A stretch of DNA of 64,000 bases from Streptomyces sporangiiformans (GCF_005768555.2 NZ_VCHX02000129.1:129573-193572); one strand, 5' to 3'. Positions 16,878 through 25,988 are shown, numbered from the stretch's first letter. The notes: generated by a model not told the origin, from the letters alone. Program-made: numbers and translations.

Positions 16878-18434
16878 ATGAGGCTCACGGACGCGGACCA
16901 CGCGGAGCTGGTTGTCGCGGCGCAGGCCGGTGACGATCGGGCGCGCGAGGAGCTGATCGCCGCGTACCTGCCGTTGCTCTACAACATCGTCGGGCGAGCG
17001 CTGAGCGGACATGCCGACGTCGACGACGTCGTCCAGGAAACCCTGCTGCGCGTGGTGCGCGACCTGCCTGCCCTGCGCGCCCCGGAGAGCTTCCGGTCCT
17101 GGCTGGTGTCGATCACGCTCCGCCAGATCAGTACCCACTGGCGCCGACATCGCGCCTTCGCCGACCGGACCACGGTCATCGACGACGCACGCCAGATACC
17201 GGACGCCGACGCCGTACCTGAGGACATGACGATCCTGCGTCTGCATGTGTCGGACGAGCGACGTCAGGTTGTCGAAGCCGGCCGGTGGCTCGACCCGGAC
17301 CATCGGGTGCTGCTGTCGCTGTGGTGGCAGGAATGCGCCGGCTCGCTGAGCCGTGACGACATCGCCGCCGCGACGGGGCTCACGGCCGCCCACGTCGGAG
17401 TGCGCCTGCAGCGCATGCGCGAGCAGCTGGAACTGAGCCGGACGATCGTCGCCGCGCTGGAGGCCGACCCGCGCTGTCCGCAGTTGGACGAGACCGTCGT
17501 CGGCTGGGACGGTCTGCGTACATCGGTGTGGCGCAAGCGGATCGCGCGGCACACCCGCGGATGCCCGGTCTGCATGGCGACGAGGACAGAACGGGTTCCG
17601 GCCGAACTACTGCTCCTCAGCCTCGCGCCGCTGGCCGTCCCGGCCGGGCTCCTCGCCGCGCTGGCCGCCAAGGGCCTGCTGTCGGGTACGGCCGCGAGTG
17701 CCGCCGGGCTGGCCACGGCACACGTCGCCGTCGGCACGGCGGCGGCGTCGGGGGGAGGCGGTCTGCACAGCTCGCTGATCGGCAAACTCTACGCGGTGAC
17801 CGCTCATCCGCTGGTGGGCCTAACCACCGGAGCGGTGCTCATCGCCGGGACCGCCACCTACACGACCTGGCCCGAACCGGCGCATCGGGCGCCCGGCGTC
17901 ACCGCCGCTCCCACGGCCGGCCATCCCACGCCGACCCCGTCGCGCACCGCCACGTCGGCCGGACCGTCCCCGGTGAGTCCGTCCACCGCCGCGGTCACTG
18001 TTCCGCTGGGCGTACAGTCGCTCGAGTCTGTGGACGAGCCAGGCCTGTACCTCACCTATGCCGGCGACTTCGCGACGCTCCGCCGGGTCTCCGCGTCCAG
18101 CAGCGCGCAGACACGGCGGCAAGTCACCTTCATGGTCATCCGGGGGCTGGCCGACACACGGTGCGTCACCTTCCGCGCCGCCGACGGCCGCTATCTGCGC
18201 CACAGCTACCTGCGGCTACGGCTGAGCACCAACGACGGCAGCGAACTGTTCCGTGAAGACGCCACCTTCTGCCCGCGCCCCGGGGCGGTCGCCGGGTCGG
18301 TGACCCTGCACGCGCACAACTATCCGGGATCGGTCATCCGCCACCGCGACGGTGGCATCTGGCTGGATGGCTCCGACGGCACGAGGGCCTTCGCCGGCCA
18401 GGCTTCCTTCATCACACGCAGGGCCTGGACCTGA
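16878..18434 (+). CDS. ECF-type sigma factor fused to zinc-finger motif, membrane helices and AbfB/CBM42 domain
   Basis: A 518-residue protein; start ATG 16878 behind a GGGGTGGG stretch (ATG 16836, 14 codons upstream, is possible). Domains in order: sigma-70 region 2 (~residues 15-90, ending RSWLVSITLRQISTHWRR), region 4 (~150-195, LSRDDIAAATGLTAAHVGVRLQRMREQL), an HTRGCPVC motif (His225, Cys229, Cys232) like the zinc-binding anti-sigma domain, hydrophobic stretches at ~240-262 and ~312-330, a Pro/Thr/Ser linker, and a C-terminal AbfB domain (~377-514) with paired YLTYAG/YLRHSY and VIRHRDGG repeats. AbfB (CBM42) binds arabinose side chains of arabinoxylan. I infer a one-protein sensor, with an outside sugar-binding domain controlling an inside sigma factor, whose likely target is the arabinoxylanase gene downstream. 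Confidence 0.8.
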   Translation: MRLTDADHAELVVAAQAGDDRAREELIAAYLPLLYNIVGRALSGHADVDDVVQETLLRVVRDLPALRAPESFRSWLVSITLRQISTHWRRHRAFADRTTVIDDARQIPDADAVPEDMTILRLHVSDERRQVVEAGRWLDPDHRVLLSLWWQECAGSLSRDDIAAATGLTAAHVGVRLQRMREQLELSRTIVAALEADPRCPQLDETVVGWDGLRTSVWRKRIARHTRGCPVCMATRTERVPAELLLLSLAPLAVPAGLLAALAAKGLLSGTAASAAGLATAHVAVGTAAASGGGGLHSSLIGKLYAVTAHPLVGLTTGAVLIAGTATYTTWPEPAHRAPGVTAAPTAGHPTPTPSRTATSAGPSPVSPSTAAVTVPLGVQSLESVDEPGLYLTYAGDFATLRRVSASSSAQTRRQVTFMVIRGLADTRCVTFRAADGRYLRHSYLRLRLSTNDGSELFREDATFCPRPGAVAGSVTLHAHNYPGSVIRHRDGGIWLDGSDGTRAFAGQASFITRRAWT

Positions 18435-19041
18435 GAACTGCCCCCTTGAGCATGTTGTACCGAGTCGCGCAGTGACAGCCGGCGACCCTGCACCACGCCG
18501 TTCCCAACCCGGCAGCGAGCCGAGTGCTGCGCCGAAGCCGGCTTCGATCCGCATGCATCGACGGCTGCCTCGCCGAGACCGGCCTGAAGGCTGATCACCG
18601 CGACCGCCGCCGATATCACTCCTCAAAACCCTCACCGACGAGCAGGGCGGCGTGCCCTTCCCTCGTGGACGACCAGCCTGCGGGGCTAGGCATAACGCTT
18701 TTTGCCGGCGAGATACATCACTGCGCAATCGTCCGGACAGCGCGACTTTTCTGTTACGAGAATGCGAGTCCGGAGGCCTCCACTTCGTGGGGCGCCCTTC
18801 CCGCCGCTCACCATGGCGTGCCGGCGTGGCAGGTTCCCCGACTTCCCCCGTTGACGTATCCCCTGAAGAAAGCCGCTCCAATGACGCGACACACCCACGA
18901 ACCCCGGGCGACCGGTACGCAGGAACGGCCCCACGTCCTGCACCGCAGCCACCGCACCCAATCCGCGACGGATCAGGCCGTCCCGTCCGATGGGCGCACG
19001 ATCACGGCACCCAGGGTGACCTTCGACCCCAGAAGAGAATC
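18435..19041. other. Long leader between the sigma-CBM gene and the xylanase gene
   Basis: 607 bp without a credible gene. Open frames on both strands lack domain similarity and ribosome sites. The part from about 18.69 to 18.76 kb is relatively AT-rich. A TTGACG occurs at 18853 without a clear -10. The stretch probably holds the xylanase promoter and untranslated leader. No CebR-like palindrome was seen. Confidence 0.4.
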
Positions 19042-21162
19042 ATGAAGGGCCTGCACCGGCTCGGCCGGCGTCGCCGAGCAGTGGGGATAGGGCTGTCGGC
19101 CGCGGCGCTGGTGGCCGGTGTCGTGACGCTCCTCCCCAGCTCCGCCGGAGCCGCCACCCTGGGTACGCAGGCGGCCCCCTCGGGCAGGTACTTCGGCACC
19201 GCTGTGGCCGCCGGAAGGCTCGGTGACTCGACGTACTCCACGATCTTGGACCGGGAATTCAACATGATCACCCCGGAGAACGAGATGAAGTGGGACGCCA
19301 CGGAACCCTCCCGGGGATCGTTCAACTTCGGTCCGGCCGACCAGATCGTCAGCCACGCGACCTCCCACGGGCAGCAGCTGCGCGGGCACACTCTGGTGTG
19401 GCACTCCCAGTTGCCCACCTGGGTCAGCGGCATCACCGACGCTGCCACGCTGCGCAGCGTGATGAACAACCACATCACCACCGAGATGACCCATTTCAAG
19501 GGCAAGATCCACTCCTGGGACGTGGTCAACGAGGCGTTCGCCGACGGATCCACCCAGCTCCGCAGCTCGGTGTTCCAGAAGGTGCTGGGCGACGGGTTCA
19601 TCGAGGAAGCGTTCCGCACCGCCCGGGCGGCCGACCCTGCGGCCAAGCTGTGCTACAACGACTACAACATCGAGAACTGGACCGACGCCAAGACTCAGGG
19701 CGTGTACGCGATGGTGCGCGACTTCAAGTCCCGTGGCGTACCCATCGACTGCGTCGGGCTCCAGAGCCACTTCGGCTCCGGCGGGCCGCCGGCCAACTTC
19801 GGCACCACGCTGTCGAACTTCGCGGCGCTGGGCGTGGACGTGCAGATCACCGAGCTGGACATCGCCACCGCCCCGCCGACCGCGTACGCCAACACCGTCA
19901 AGGCGTGCCTGAACGTGTCGCGGTGCACCGGCATCACCGTGTGGGGCATCCGCGACAGCGACTCGTGGCGGAGCGCGGACACCCCGCTGCTGTTCGACAG
20001 CGGCGGCAACCCGAAGCCGGCGTACGACGCCGTGATCAGCACCCTGGGCGCCGGCACCAGCTCGTCCGCCGGCCCGTCCACCAGCCCATCCGCCAGCCCG
20101 TCCACCAGCCCGTCGTCGACTGATCAACCGCGCACAAAGCCCCGACGAGTCCGCCCCACGGCCAGCGGGACCACCACGTCCCCCTCACCGTCCGCCACCG
20201 GCTCCCTGCCGTCGACGTTCCAATGGAGTTCCAGCGGGGCGTTGATCGCGCCGAAGTCGGATGCGAGCCACAACATCGCCGGGATCAAGGACCCGTCGGT
20301 GGTGCACTACAACGGCAAGTACCACGTGTTCGCCAGCGTGGCCGACTCGTCCGGGTACAGCATGGTGTACCTGAGCTTCACCGACTGGTCGCAGGCGGGT
20401 TCAGCCACCCACCACTACCTGGACCAATCGCCGATCGGCAAGGGGTATCGGGCCGCGCCGCAGGTGTTCTACTTCGCACCGCAGAACCTGTGGTATCTGG
20501 TGTACCAGACCGGCGATAACGCGTCGTACTCGACCAATGCGGATATCAGCAACCCGAACGGGTGGAGCGCCCCGAAGGGCTTCTACTCCTCAATGCCGAC
20601 GATCATTTCGCAGAACATCGGCAATGGGTACTGGGTGGACATGTGGGTGATCTGCGATTCGGCGAACTGCTACCTGTTCTCCTCCGACGACAACGGACAG
20701 CTGTACCGGTCGCAGACCACGCTGTCGCAGTTCCCCAACGGAATGACCAACACCGTCATCGCCGCGCAGGACGCCAACCGCAACAACCTCTTCGAGGCCA
20801 GCAACGTCTACAAGGTCCAGGGCAAGAACCAGTACCTGCTGACCGTGGAGGCGATCGGGTCGGACGGCCGGCGCTACTTCCGGTCCTGGACGTCGGGCAG
20901 CATCGACGGCTCGTGGACCGCGCTGGCGGCCAGTGAGAGCAACCCGTTCGCAGGGGCCGGCAACGTCACCTTCCCCGCGGGCGCCTGGACCAAGGACATC
21001 AGCCACGGGGAGATGATCCGGGCCGGGTACGACCAGACCCTGACCATCAGCCCCTGCAAGATGCAGTACCTGTACCAAGGCAGAGACCCCAACTCCAGCG
21101 CCGACTACAACAGCCTGCCCTGGCGACTCGGGCTATTGACTCAATCCAACTCCACCTGCTGA
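19042..21162 (+). CDS. Secreted bifunctional arabinoxylanase: GH10 xylanase - GH62 arabinofuranosidase
   Basis: A 706-residue secreted enzyme. ATG 19042 opens a long signal peptide with RRRR before the hydrophobic core and an AGA-A cleavage region near residue 38. The GH10 domain (~41-335) has WHSQLPTWV, acid/base Glu164 in WDVVNEAF and nucleophile Glu271 in ITELDIA. A linker (~336-390) has Ser/Pro repeats interrupted by a basic DQPRTKPRRVRPTAS stretch. The GH62 domain (~391-706) has GIKDPSVVHYNGKYHVFAS, RAAPQVFYFAPQNLWYL, SMPTIIS and DISHGEMIR. GH10 cuts the xylan backbone and GH62 removes arabinose side chains. There is no carbohydrate-binding module, whereas the upstream sigma factor carries one of arabinose-binding type. 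Confidence 0.93.
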   Translation: MKGLHRLGRRRRAVGIGLSAAALVAGVVTLLPSSAGAATLGTQAAPSGRYFGTAVAAGRLGDSTYSTILDREFNMITPENEMKWDATEPSRGSFNFGPADQIVSHATSHGQQLRGHTLVWHSQLPTWVSGITDAATLRSVMNNHITTEMTHFKGKIHSWDVVNEAFADGSTQLRSSVFQKVLGDGFIEEAFRTARAADPAAKLCYNDYNIENWTDAKTQGVYAMVRDFKSRGVPIDCVGLQSHFGSGGPPANFGTTLSNFAALGVDVQITELDIATAPPTAYANTVKACLNVSRCTGITVWGIRDSDSWRSADTPLLFDSGGNPKPAYDAVISTLGAGTSSSAGPSTSPSASPSTSPSSTDQPRTKPRRVRPTASGTTTSPSPSATGSLPSTFQWSSSGALIAPKSDASHNIAGIKDPSVVHYNGKYHVFASVADSSGYSMVYLSFTDWSQAGSATHHYLDQSPIGKGYRAAPQVFYFAPQNLWYLVYQTGDNASYSTNADISNPNGWSAPKGFYSSMPTIISQNIGNGYWVDMWVICDSANCYLFSSDDNGQLYRSQTTLSQFPNGMTNTVIAAQDANRNNLFEASNVYKVQGKNQYLLTVEAIGSDGRRYFRSWTSGSIDGSWTALAASESNPFAGAGNVTFPAGAWTKDISHGEMIRAGYDQTLTISPCKMQYLYQGRDPNSSADYNSLPWRLGLLTQSNSTC

Positions 21163-21418
21163 TACTCCGGTCCGACTTCGCGGTCTCGCGTCGGCCCGTG
21201 CAGGAACGGAACGGCCACCGCGTGATCGACGGGGGTTGTGTGGACTCCCGAAGATCGCGTGGTGGCCGCGGGCCGTAGCAAGGACCCTGCCTCGTCGGCG
21301 GTCGCGGTCACGCAGGGCTGCTGATCCGCGCTGCGGCGGCGACGGGCTGACGGATGACGGTCTGCCTCATGGACAGCGCCGGCCCGGCACGAGACCGACC
21401 CGCGATCCAGCGAAAGGA

Positions 21419-22237
21419 TCAACCCTCGTTGTCGCGCGGGGTGATGCGGAAATCAAATGGAACATGGCCGGGATCCAGCGCAGTCACGCCCCCGTCCACG
21501 GTCAGTACAGCGCCGTTGACGAAGGACGCAGCCGGCGACAGCAGCCAGGCGATGGCCTCGGCCACCTCACGAGGCTCCCCGGGGCGGCGTGCCGGCAGCA
21601 GCCGGGTGGCCTCCTCATAGGCTCCGTCGACCCCGGCGGAGGCCAGTCCAGCGTCCTCGGCGAACCGGGCCATGCGGCGGTCGGCCATCTCCGTGCGCAC
21701 CCAACTGGGGCAGACGGTGTTGGCCCGCAAGCCCTGAGGCCCGTAGTCCACAGACAGCGACCGGCACAACTGCAGCAATGCCGCCTTGGAGGTGGCGTAG
21801 GCGGCATTGCCCACCCCGTTGCGCAGGGCGGCGACCGAAGCGACCGCGACGACAGATCCCCGGGCCCGGAGCAAGTGCGGCAATGCCGCCCGCATCAGAA
21901 GGAAGGGGCCGGTGAGATTGGTACGAAGCACCGCGCCCCAGTCCTCATCGGACAGTTCCCCGACACTCCCGCTGCGTCCCACTCCCGCATTGACGACCAA
22001 CCCATCGAGTCGACCGAATCGCGCGACCGCAGTTTCGACGAGGTGAAGAACAGCGTCCGGGTCGCCGCTATCAGCCGGGCAGGCCAAGGCTCCGGTCTCC
22101 TCAGCGACGCGGTGCAACGGCTCCGGTCGCCGCCCGGAGACGACAACGTCATGCCCGGCCGCCCGAAGCAGCCGCGCGGTTGCCGCACCGATCCCCGTTC
22201 CTCCCCCGGTCACGACCACCACACGCTGATCCGGCAT
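21419..22237 (-). CDS. Short-chain dehydrogenase/reductase (SDR)
   Basis: A 272-residue classical SDR. Seen: cofactor loop VTGGGTGIGAATA, NAGVGRSG, the catalytic Ser in VAVASVAALRNG, the YATSK Tyr/Lys pair, and ANTVCPSWVRTEM. The C-terminal AEAIAWLLSPAASFVNGAVLTVDGG is typical of FabG-like enzymes. The cofactor region has an Arg in SGRRPEPL, suggesting NADP(H). The start is ATG ending at 22237. It converges with the xylanase gene, 256 bp away. The substrate is unknown; sugar or secondary alcohol oxidation would fit the island, but this is a guess. Confidence 0.88.
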   Translation of the reverse strand: MPDQRVVVVTGGGTGIGAATARLLRAAGHDVVVSGRRPEPLHRVAEETGALACPADSGDPDAVLHLVETAVARFGRLDGLVVNAGVGRSGSVGELSDEDWGAVLRTNLTGPFLLMRAALPHLLRARGSVVAVASVAALRNGVGNAAYATSKAALLQLCRSLSVDYGPQGLRANTVCPSWVRTEMADRRMARFAEDAGLASAGVDGAYEEATRLLPARRPGEPREVAEAIAWLLSPAASFVNGAVLTVDGGVTALDPGHVPFDFRITPRDNEG

Positions 22238-22597
22238 GGACGTTCGGCCTCCTGTCACGATCGGATCGGGCGACGTGATCTTACGTGGCTGCGGACCGGC
22301 GACCAGTGTCAGCGTGGCCAACGCGACTACATCAAGCCGAAGTCGAACCCTGCACCCACGGCCCGGCCAAAGGCGCCGGCGAAATGTGCGAGGCCCTGCG
22401 CGGTGCGGCTGCGAGACCGGTGAGACAGCCCCGGCCTGGAGTTCAGCTCACGCCCCGAATCCGGTGCGCGACTGTCCGTTCGCCTCGTGTTGGCCACAAA
22501 GCCCAGCTACTCACACGCCGACTTCCACATGACCGGAGCAGTGGACTCACGGCGACCGCCCCGCAATCTGGCCAACCATCAGGAGTTCAACTCAAAA
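22238..22597. other. Gene-free right end of the island
   Basis: About 360 bp between the SDR start and the tRNA-side hairpin. I find no recognisable domain in any frame and no integrase fragment. It presumably contains the SDR promoter and, at its right edge, former attP-proximal sequence. Confidence 0.4.
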
Positions 22598-22626
22598 GAC
22601 CAGGTCAGAGTGCATCTGACCTGGTC
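22598..22626 (-). terminator. tRNA-Thr terminator hairpin
   Basis: A 12-bp stem (22598-22609 with 22615-22626) and loop GTGCA, followed on the minus strand by TTTTGAGTT. It is directly downstream of the tRNA-Thr gene. The inner stem (CAGGTCAG/CTGACCTG) is shared with the hairpin at 16172-16201. Confidence 0.75.
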
Positions 22627-22632
22627 CCAAGC

Positions 22633-22676
22633 GGAGCCGCCTTCGGGATTCGAACCCGAGACCTACGCATTACGAG
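22633..22676 (-). repeat. attR-like 44-bp repeat within tRNA-Thr
   Basis: Identical to 16209-16252. It covers the tRNA from the anticodon loop through the discriminator plus two bases. The repeat is part of the functional tRNA gene. Confidence 0.85.
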
Positions 22677-22708
22677 TGCGTTGCTCTGGCCATCTGAGCT
22701 AAGGCGGC
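22635..22708 (-). tRNA. tRNA-Thr (anticodon CGT)
   Basis: On the minus strand a full cloverleaf can be drawn: acceptor stem GCCGCCT with AGGCGGC, D arm with GCTCAGATGGCCAGAGC, anticodon stem ACGCA/TGCGT enclosing loop CTCGTAA (anticodon CGT, decoding ACG), and T arm CTCGGGTTCGAATCCCGAA. The discriminator is T, and CCA is not encoded. The gene serves as the integration site for the island on its left. Confidence 0.95.
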
Positions 22709-22759
22709 GTGCTGTCCGCACTATGGTGCGATCGGCAACGCCGGTAAGTCTACACAGTT

Positions 22760-22799
22760 TCCGGGGGTGCTCCGTACGTGCCCTGGGGGCACCCCCGGA
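22760..22799 (-). terminator. GC-rich hairpin downstream of the peptidase gene
   Basis: An 11-bp stem (22760-22770 with 22789-22799) with an 18-base loop and no T-run. It lies just after the stop of the minus-strand peptidase gene and upstream of the tRNA, so it is a probable terminator. Confidence 0.55.
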
Positions 22800-22810
22800 C
22801 CTCCTCGTGA

Positions 22811-24445
22811 TCAAGCTGCTGAGCAGCGTTTTCCCTTGACCGGCGGGGTGCCCTGCAGGAGGTAGCGGTTGATCGTGGAGTCGATGCAGGTGCTGCCGCG
22901 GCCGTAGGCGGTGTGGCCGTCGCCGTTGTAGGTGAGGAGGGTGGCGGAGGAGAGCTGGGCCGCGAGCGACCGGGCCCAGGGGTAGGGGGTGGCGGGGTCG
23001 CGAGTGGTGCCGACCACGACGATGGGGGCGGCGCCCTTCGCCTCGATGCGGTGGGGTTCACCGGCCGGCATCACGGGCCAGTACGCGCAGTTCAGGGAAA
23101 CCCAGGCGAGGCCCTTGCCGAAGACCGGGGAGGCCTTCTCGAAGGACGGGAGGGCTTCCTCGACGGCCTCGGGAGAGGCAAAGGCCGCCGGCAGGTCCAG
23201 GCAGTTCACCGCCGCGTTCGCGAACATCAGGTTCGCGTACTGTCCGTCGGCGCCGCGCTCGTAGTAGCTGTCCGAGAGAACGAGCAGGCCCGCCCCGTCC
23301 TCGTACTTCATGGCCATGGTGAGGGCCTCGCGCAGCTGCGGCCAGGCCTCCTCGTCGTACATCGCGGCGATGACGCCGGTCGTCGCCAGTGCCTCCCCGA
23401 GCTCGCGGCCGTCGGCGTCGCCCGCGTCGATGGGCGAGGCGTCGAGCCGCCGGAAGAAGGCCTTCAGGTTCTTGCCGACCCGCTTCGGAGTCGTCCCCGG
23501 GCCGCCCAGCGGGCAGTCGGACTGGCGTACGCAGTCCCTGGCGAAAGCCTGGAAGGCTGTCTCGAATCCGGCCGTCTGGTCCTCGTTCGTCCTGCGGGCG
23601 GTCAGCGACGGGTCCATCGCACCGTCCAGGACCAGGCGCCCCACCCGGTCCGGGAACAGCCCTGCGTACGTGGCGCCCAGGAACGTGCCGTACGAGGCGC
23701 CGACGTACGTCAGCTTCTTGTCCCCCAGCACGGCCCGCAGGACGTCCATGTCGCGGGCCGCCTCGACCGTGGACACATGGCGCAGCAGCTTGGCCGAGCG
23801 CTGCCCGCAGCCCTCCGCGAACTCCTTGTAGGCGTCGACCAGTGCGCCCTTCTCCCGCGCGTTGTCGGGAGTGATGTCGGTCTGCGTATACGTGTCCATC
23901 TCGCGACCGGTGAGGCATTCGACCGGCTCGCTGCCGGCGACGCCGCGCGGGTCGAGGGCGACCATGTCGTAGCGGGCGCGGACTTCCGCCGGGTAGCCGA
24001 TGGCCGCGTGCGCCTGGAGGTAGCCGACGGCCGAACCGCCCGGGCCGCCCGGGTTGACCAGCAGCGAACCGAGCCTCTTGCCCGGGCCCGTCGCCTTCTT
24101 TCGGGCGACGGCCAGACTGATGTCGCCGGAGGCAGGCTTGGCGTAGTCGAGCGGCGCCTTCAGCGTGGCGCACTGGAAGCCGGGGACGCCGCAGCCGCGC
24201 CAGTTCAGCTTCTGCCCGTAGTACGAAGCGAGTGCCGACGGGGTGGCCTTGGGCAGCGCGGCAAGTGCCGGGGCTCCTGCCGGGCCGGCGGAGCTCGCCC
24301 AACCCCCCGCGGAGCAGGCTGACATGAGCAGTCCGGCGGTCGCGAGCAGAGCGCCGCACGCGCGAAGGGAGGACCGGTGGGAACGGATGGACCGGGCCCG
24401 GATTGACCGGCCCGGAGTTGGCCTGAGCTGGCGCCTGGTGTGCAT
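22811..24445 (-). CDS. Secreted lipoprotein alpha/beta-hydrolase peptidase (tripeptidyl aminopeptidase family)
   Basis: A 544-residue protein. The signal sequence ends in a lipobox LMSAC with Cys44. The mature part has the SCO/Slp-type tripeptidyl aminopeptidase layout: SLLVNPGGPGGSAVGYL (oxyanion region), DMVALDPRGV, nucleophile in VGASYGTFLGATYA, catalytic Asp in GTTRDPATPY and His in NGDGHTAYG. Conserved cysteines (NWRGCGVPGFQC, GSTCID) fit an exported enzyme. The family removes N-terminal tripeptides from secreted proteins and peptides and includes the S. lividans SlpD and SlpE homologues. It is the last gene of the leftward holB-side run, 175 bp after holB. Confidence 0.88.
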   Translation of the reverse strand: MHTRRQLRPTPGRSIRARSIRSHRSSLRACGALLATAGLLMSACSAGGWASSAGPAGAPALAALPKATPSALASYYGQKLNWRGCGVPGFQCATLKAPLDYAKPASGDISLAVARKKATGPGKRLGSLLVNPGGPGGSAVGYLQAHAAIGYPAEVRARYDMVALDPRGVAGSEPVECLTGREMDTYTQTDITPDNAREKGALVDAYKEFAEGCGQRSAKLLRHVSTVEAARDMDVLRAVLGDKKLTYVGASYGTFLGATYAGLFPDRVGRLVLDGAMDPSLTARRTNEDQTAGFETAFQAFARDCVRQSDCPLGGPGTTPKRVGKNLKAFFRRLDASPIDAGDADGRELGEALATTGVIAAMYDEEAWPQLREALTMAMKYEDGAGLLVLSDSYYERGADGQYANLMFANAAVNCLDLPAAFASPEAVEEALPSFEKASPVFGKGLAWVSLNCAYWPVMPAGEPHRIEAKGAAPIVVVGTTRDPATPYPWARSLAAQLSSATLLTYNGDGHTAYGRGSTCIDSTINRYLLQGTPPVKGKRCSAA

Positions 24446-24620
24446 CCTGCGAGAGTAACTGTGAGCGATCGAGATATCACTGAGAGTTGCTGTCGCGACT
24501 CATATGAGTGACCTCGTCAAATCTCCTGGACGGGGCCTGCCGCACGGCAGCCTGGCACGCAGGGACCCGCCCCACCCCCACAGCAACCTGCCGCACGGCG
24601 GGCTGCCAGTACCGCCCCGT

Positions 24621-25826
24621 TCACCCCGCCCGCAATGCCATCGTCATCGCCTCCACCGCCAGCAGCGGCGCCACATTGCGGTCGAGGGCCTCGCGGCAGG
24701 CGGCGATCGCGTCTATGCGGCGCAGCGTGGCTTCGGGGGACGTCCCTCGCGCGAGGCGCTCCAGCGTGTCCTGCATCTCCGTGTTGGCGAGGGCGACGCT
24801 GGTGCCGAGCTGGAGGGCCAGGACATCGCGGTAGAAAGCGGTGAGGTCGATCAGGGCGAGGTCCAGGGTGTCGCGCTGCGTACGCGTTCTGCGGCGCTTC
24901 TGCTTGTCCTCCAGCTCCTTCACCACACCCGCGGTGCCGCGCGGCATGCGGCCGCCCTGGGCCGCGCCGAGCGCCGCTTTCAGCTCCTCGGTCTCCTTGG
25001 CGTCGATCTCCTCGGCCATCTGCTTGGCGTCCTCGGCGGCCGCGTCGATCAGCTCCTGGGCCGCCTTGAGGCAGCCGCCGACGTCGTCGATGCGGAGCGG
25101 GAGCCTGAGGACGGCCGCGCGGCGCTCGCGGGCGCGCGCGTCCGTGGCCAGGCGGCGAGCACGGCCGATGTGGCCCTGGGTGGCGCGGGCGGCGATGGCC
25201 GCCACGTCCGGCTCGATGCCGTCGCGGCGTACGAGGACGTCGGCGACCGCGGCCACGGGAGGCGTCCGGAGCGTGAGGAGGCGGCAGCGGGAGCGGATGG
25301 TGGGCAGTACGTCCTCGATGGAGGGCGCGCACAGGAGCCAGACCGTGCGGGGGGCGGGCTCCTCGACGGCCTTCAGCAGTACGTTGCCCGCGCCCTCCGT
25401 GAGGCGGTCGGCGTCCTCCAAGACGATGACCTGCCAGCGGCCGCCGGCCGGGGACATCTGGGCGCGGCGGACCAGGTCGCGGGTCTCCTTGACGCCGATG
25501 GAGAGCAGATCCGTGCGGACGATCTCCACGTCGGCGTGGGTGCCGATCAGACTCGTGTGGCAGCCGTCGCAGAACCCGCAGCCGGGGACTCCGCCGAGGG
25601 CGCGGTCGGGGCTGAGGCAGTGGAGGGCCGCCGCGAAGGCCCTTGCCGCGGTGGAGCGGCCCGAGCCCGGCGGGCCCGTGAACAGCCAGGCGTGCGTCAT
25701 CTTCGACGCCTCGGGGAGCGGGGTGCCGGCGGCCACCGCCGTGACCAGGGTGTCGGCGTCCCGGGCGGCGGCTTCGAGCTGCGCGCTCACCTTCTCCTGC
25801 CCCACCAGGTCGTCCCATACGGGCAT
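24621..25826 (-). CDS. holB: DNA polymerase III subunit delta-prime (clamp loader)
   Basis: A 401-residue AAA+ protein. Seen: VWDDLVGQEKVSAQL, P-loop-like GPPGSGRST with Arg in place of the usual Lys (common in delta-prime, which does not hydrolyse ATP), zinc module PGCGFCDGCHTSL, VLEDADRLTEGAGNVLLKAVEEP and the arginine-finger region LPTIRSRCR. Role: the stator subunit of the clamp loader that puts the beta clamp on DNA. ATG 25826 is 162 bp after the tmk fusion stop. The linkage tmk-holB is conserved in many bacteria. Confidence 0.93.
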   Translation of the reverse strand: MPVWDDLVGQEKVSAQLEAAARDADTLVTAVAAGTPLPEASKMTHAWLFTGPPGSGRSTAARAFAAALHCLSPDRALGGVPGCGFCDGCHTSLIGTHADVEIVRTDLLSIGVKETRDLVRRAQMSPAGGRWQVIVLEDADRLTEGAGNVLLKAVEEPAPRTVWLLCAPSIEDVLPTIRSRCRLLTLRTPPVAAVADVLVRRDGIEPDVAAIAARATQGHIGRARRLATDARARERRAAVLRLPLRIDDVGGCLKAAQELIDAAAEDAKQMAEEIDAKETEELKAALGAAQGGRMPRGTAGVVKELEDKQKRRRTRTQRDTLDLALIDLTAFYRDVLALQLGTSVALANTEMQDTLERLARGTSPEATLRRIDAIAACREALDRNVAPLLAVEAMTMALRAG

Positions 25827-25988
25827 CCGGTTGCCGCCTTCCGTCGCGCACGTGCCCTGCCGCGTCCCATTGTGCGGGAGGGGACTGACAACGCAGGCAC
25901 GGCAGCCGGCGCCGTGGATGCGGCGGCCCCGGCCAGATCGATCAGATCCCGGCAGCGTGCACGCCGCCGCCGACGCCGACGCCGTACG

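Larger units (their letters stand above)
16209..22676. mobile_element. Putative tRNA-Thr-integrated genomic island (integrase lost)
   Basis: The segment lies between the 44-bp direct repeats. The right repeat rebuilds a complete tRNA-Thr gene and the left repeat is the displaced 3' end, each beside its own hairpin. Inside are a PIN-domain relic, a sigma-factor/CBM fusion, a GH10-GH62 xylanase and an SDR gene. Gene density is lower than on either side. No integrase, excisionase or replication gene is seen, so the element is probably immobilised. The cluster to the left ends about 100 bp from the left repeat, so stacked insertions at the same tRNA are possible. Confidence 0.65.

Noticed and set aside
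18524..19045. A 173-codon frame upstream of the xylanase gene.
   Set aside because: Composition is not protein-like, no ribosome site, and it overlaps the xylanase leader.
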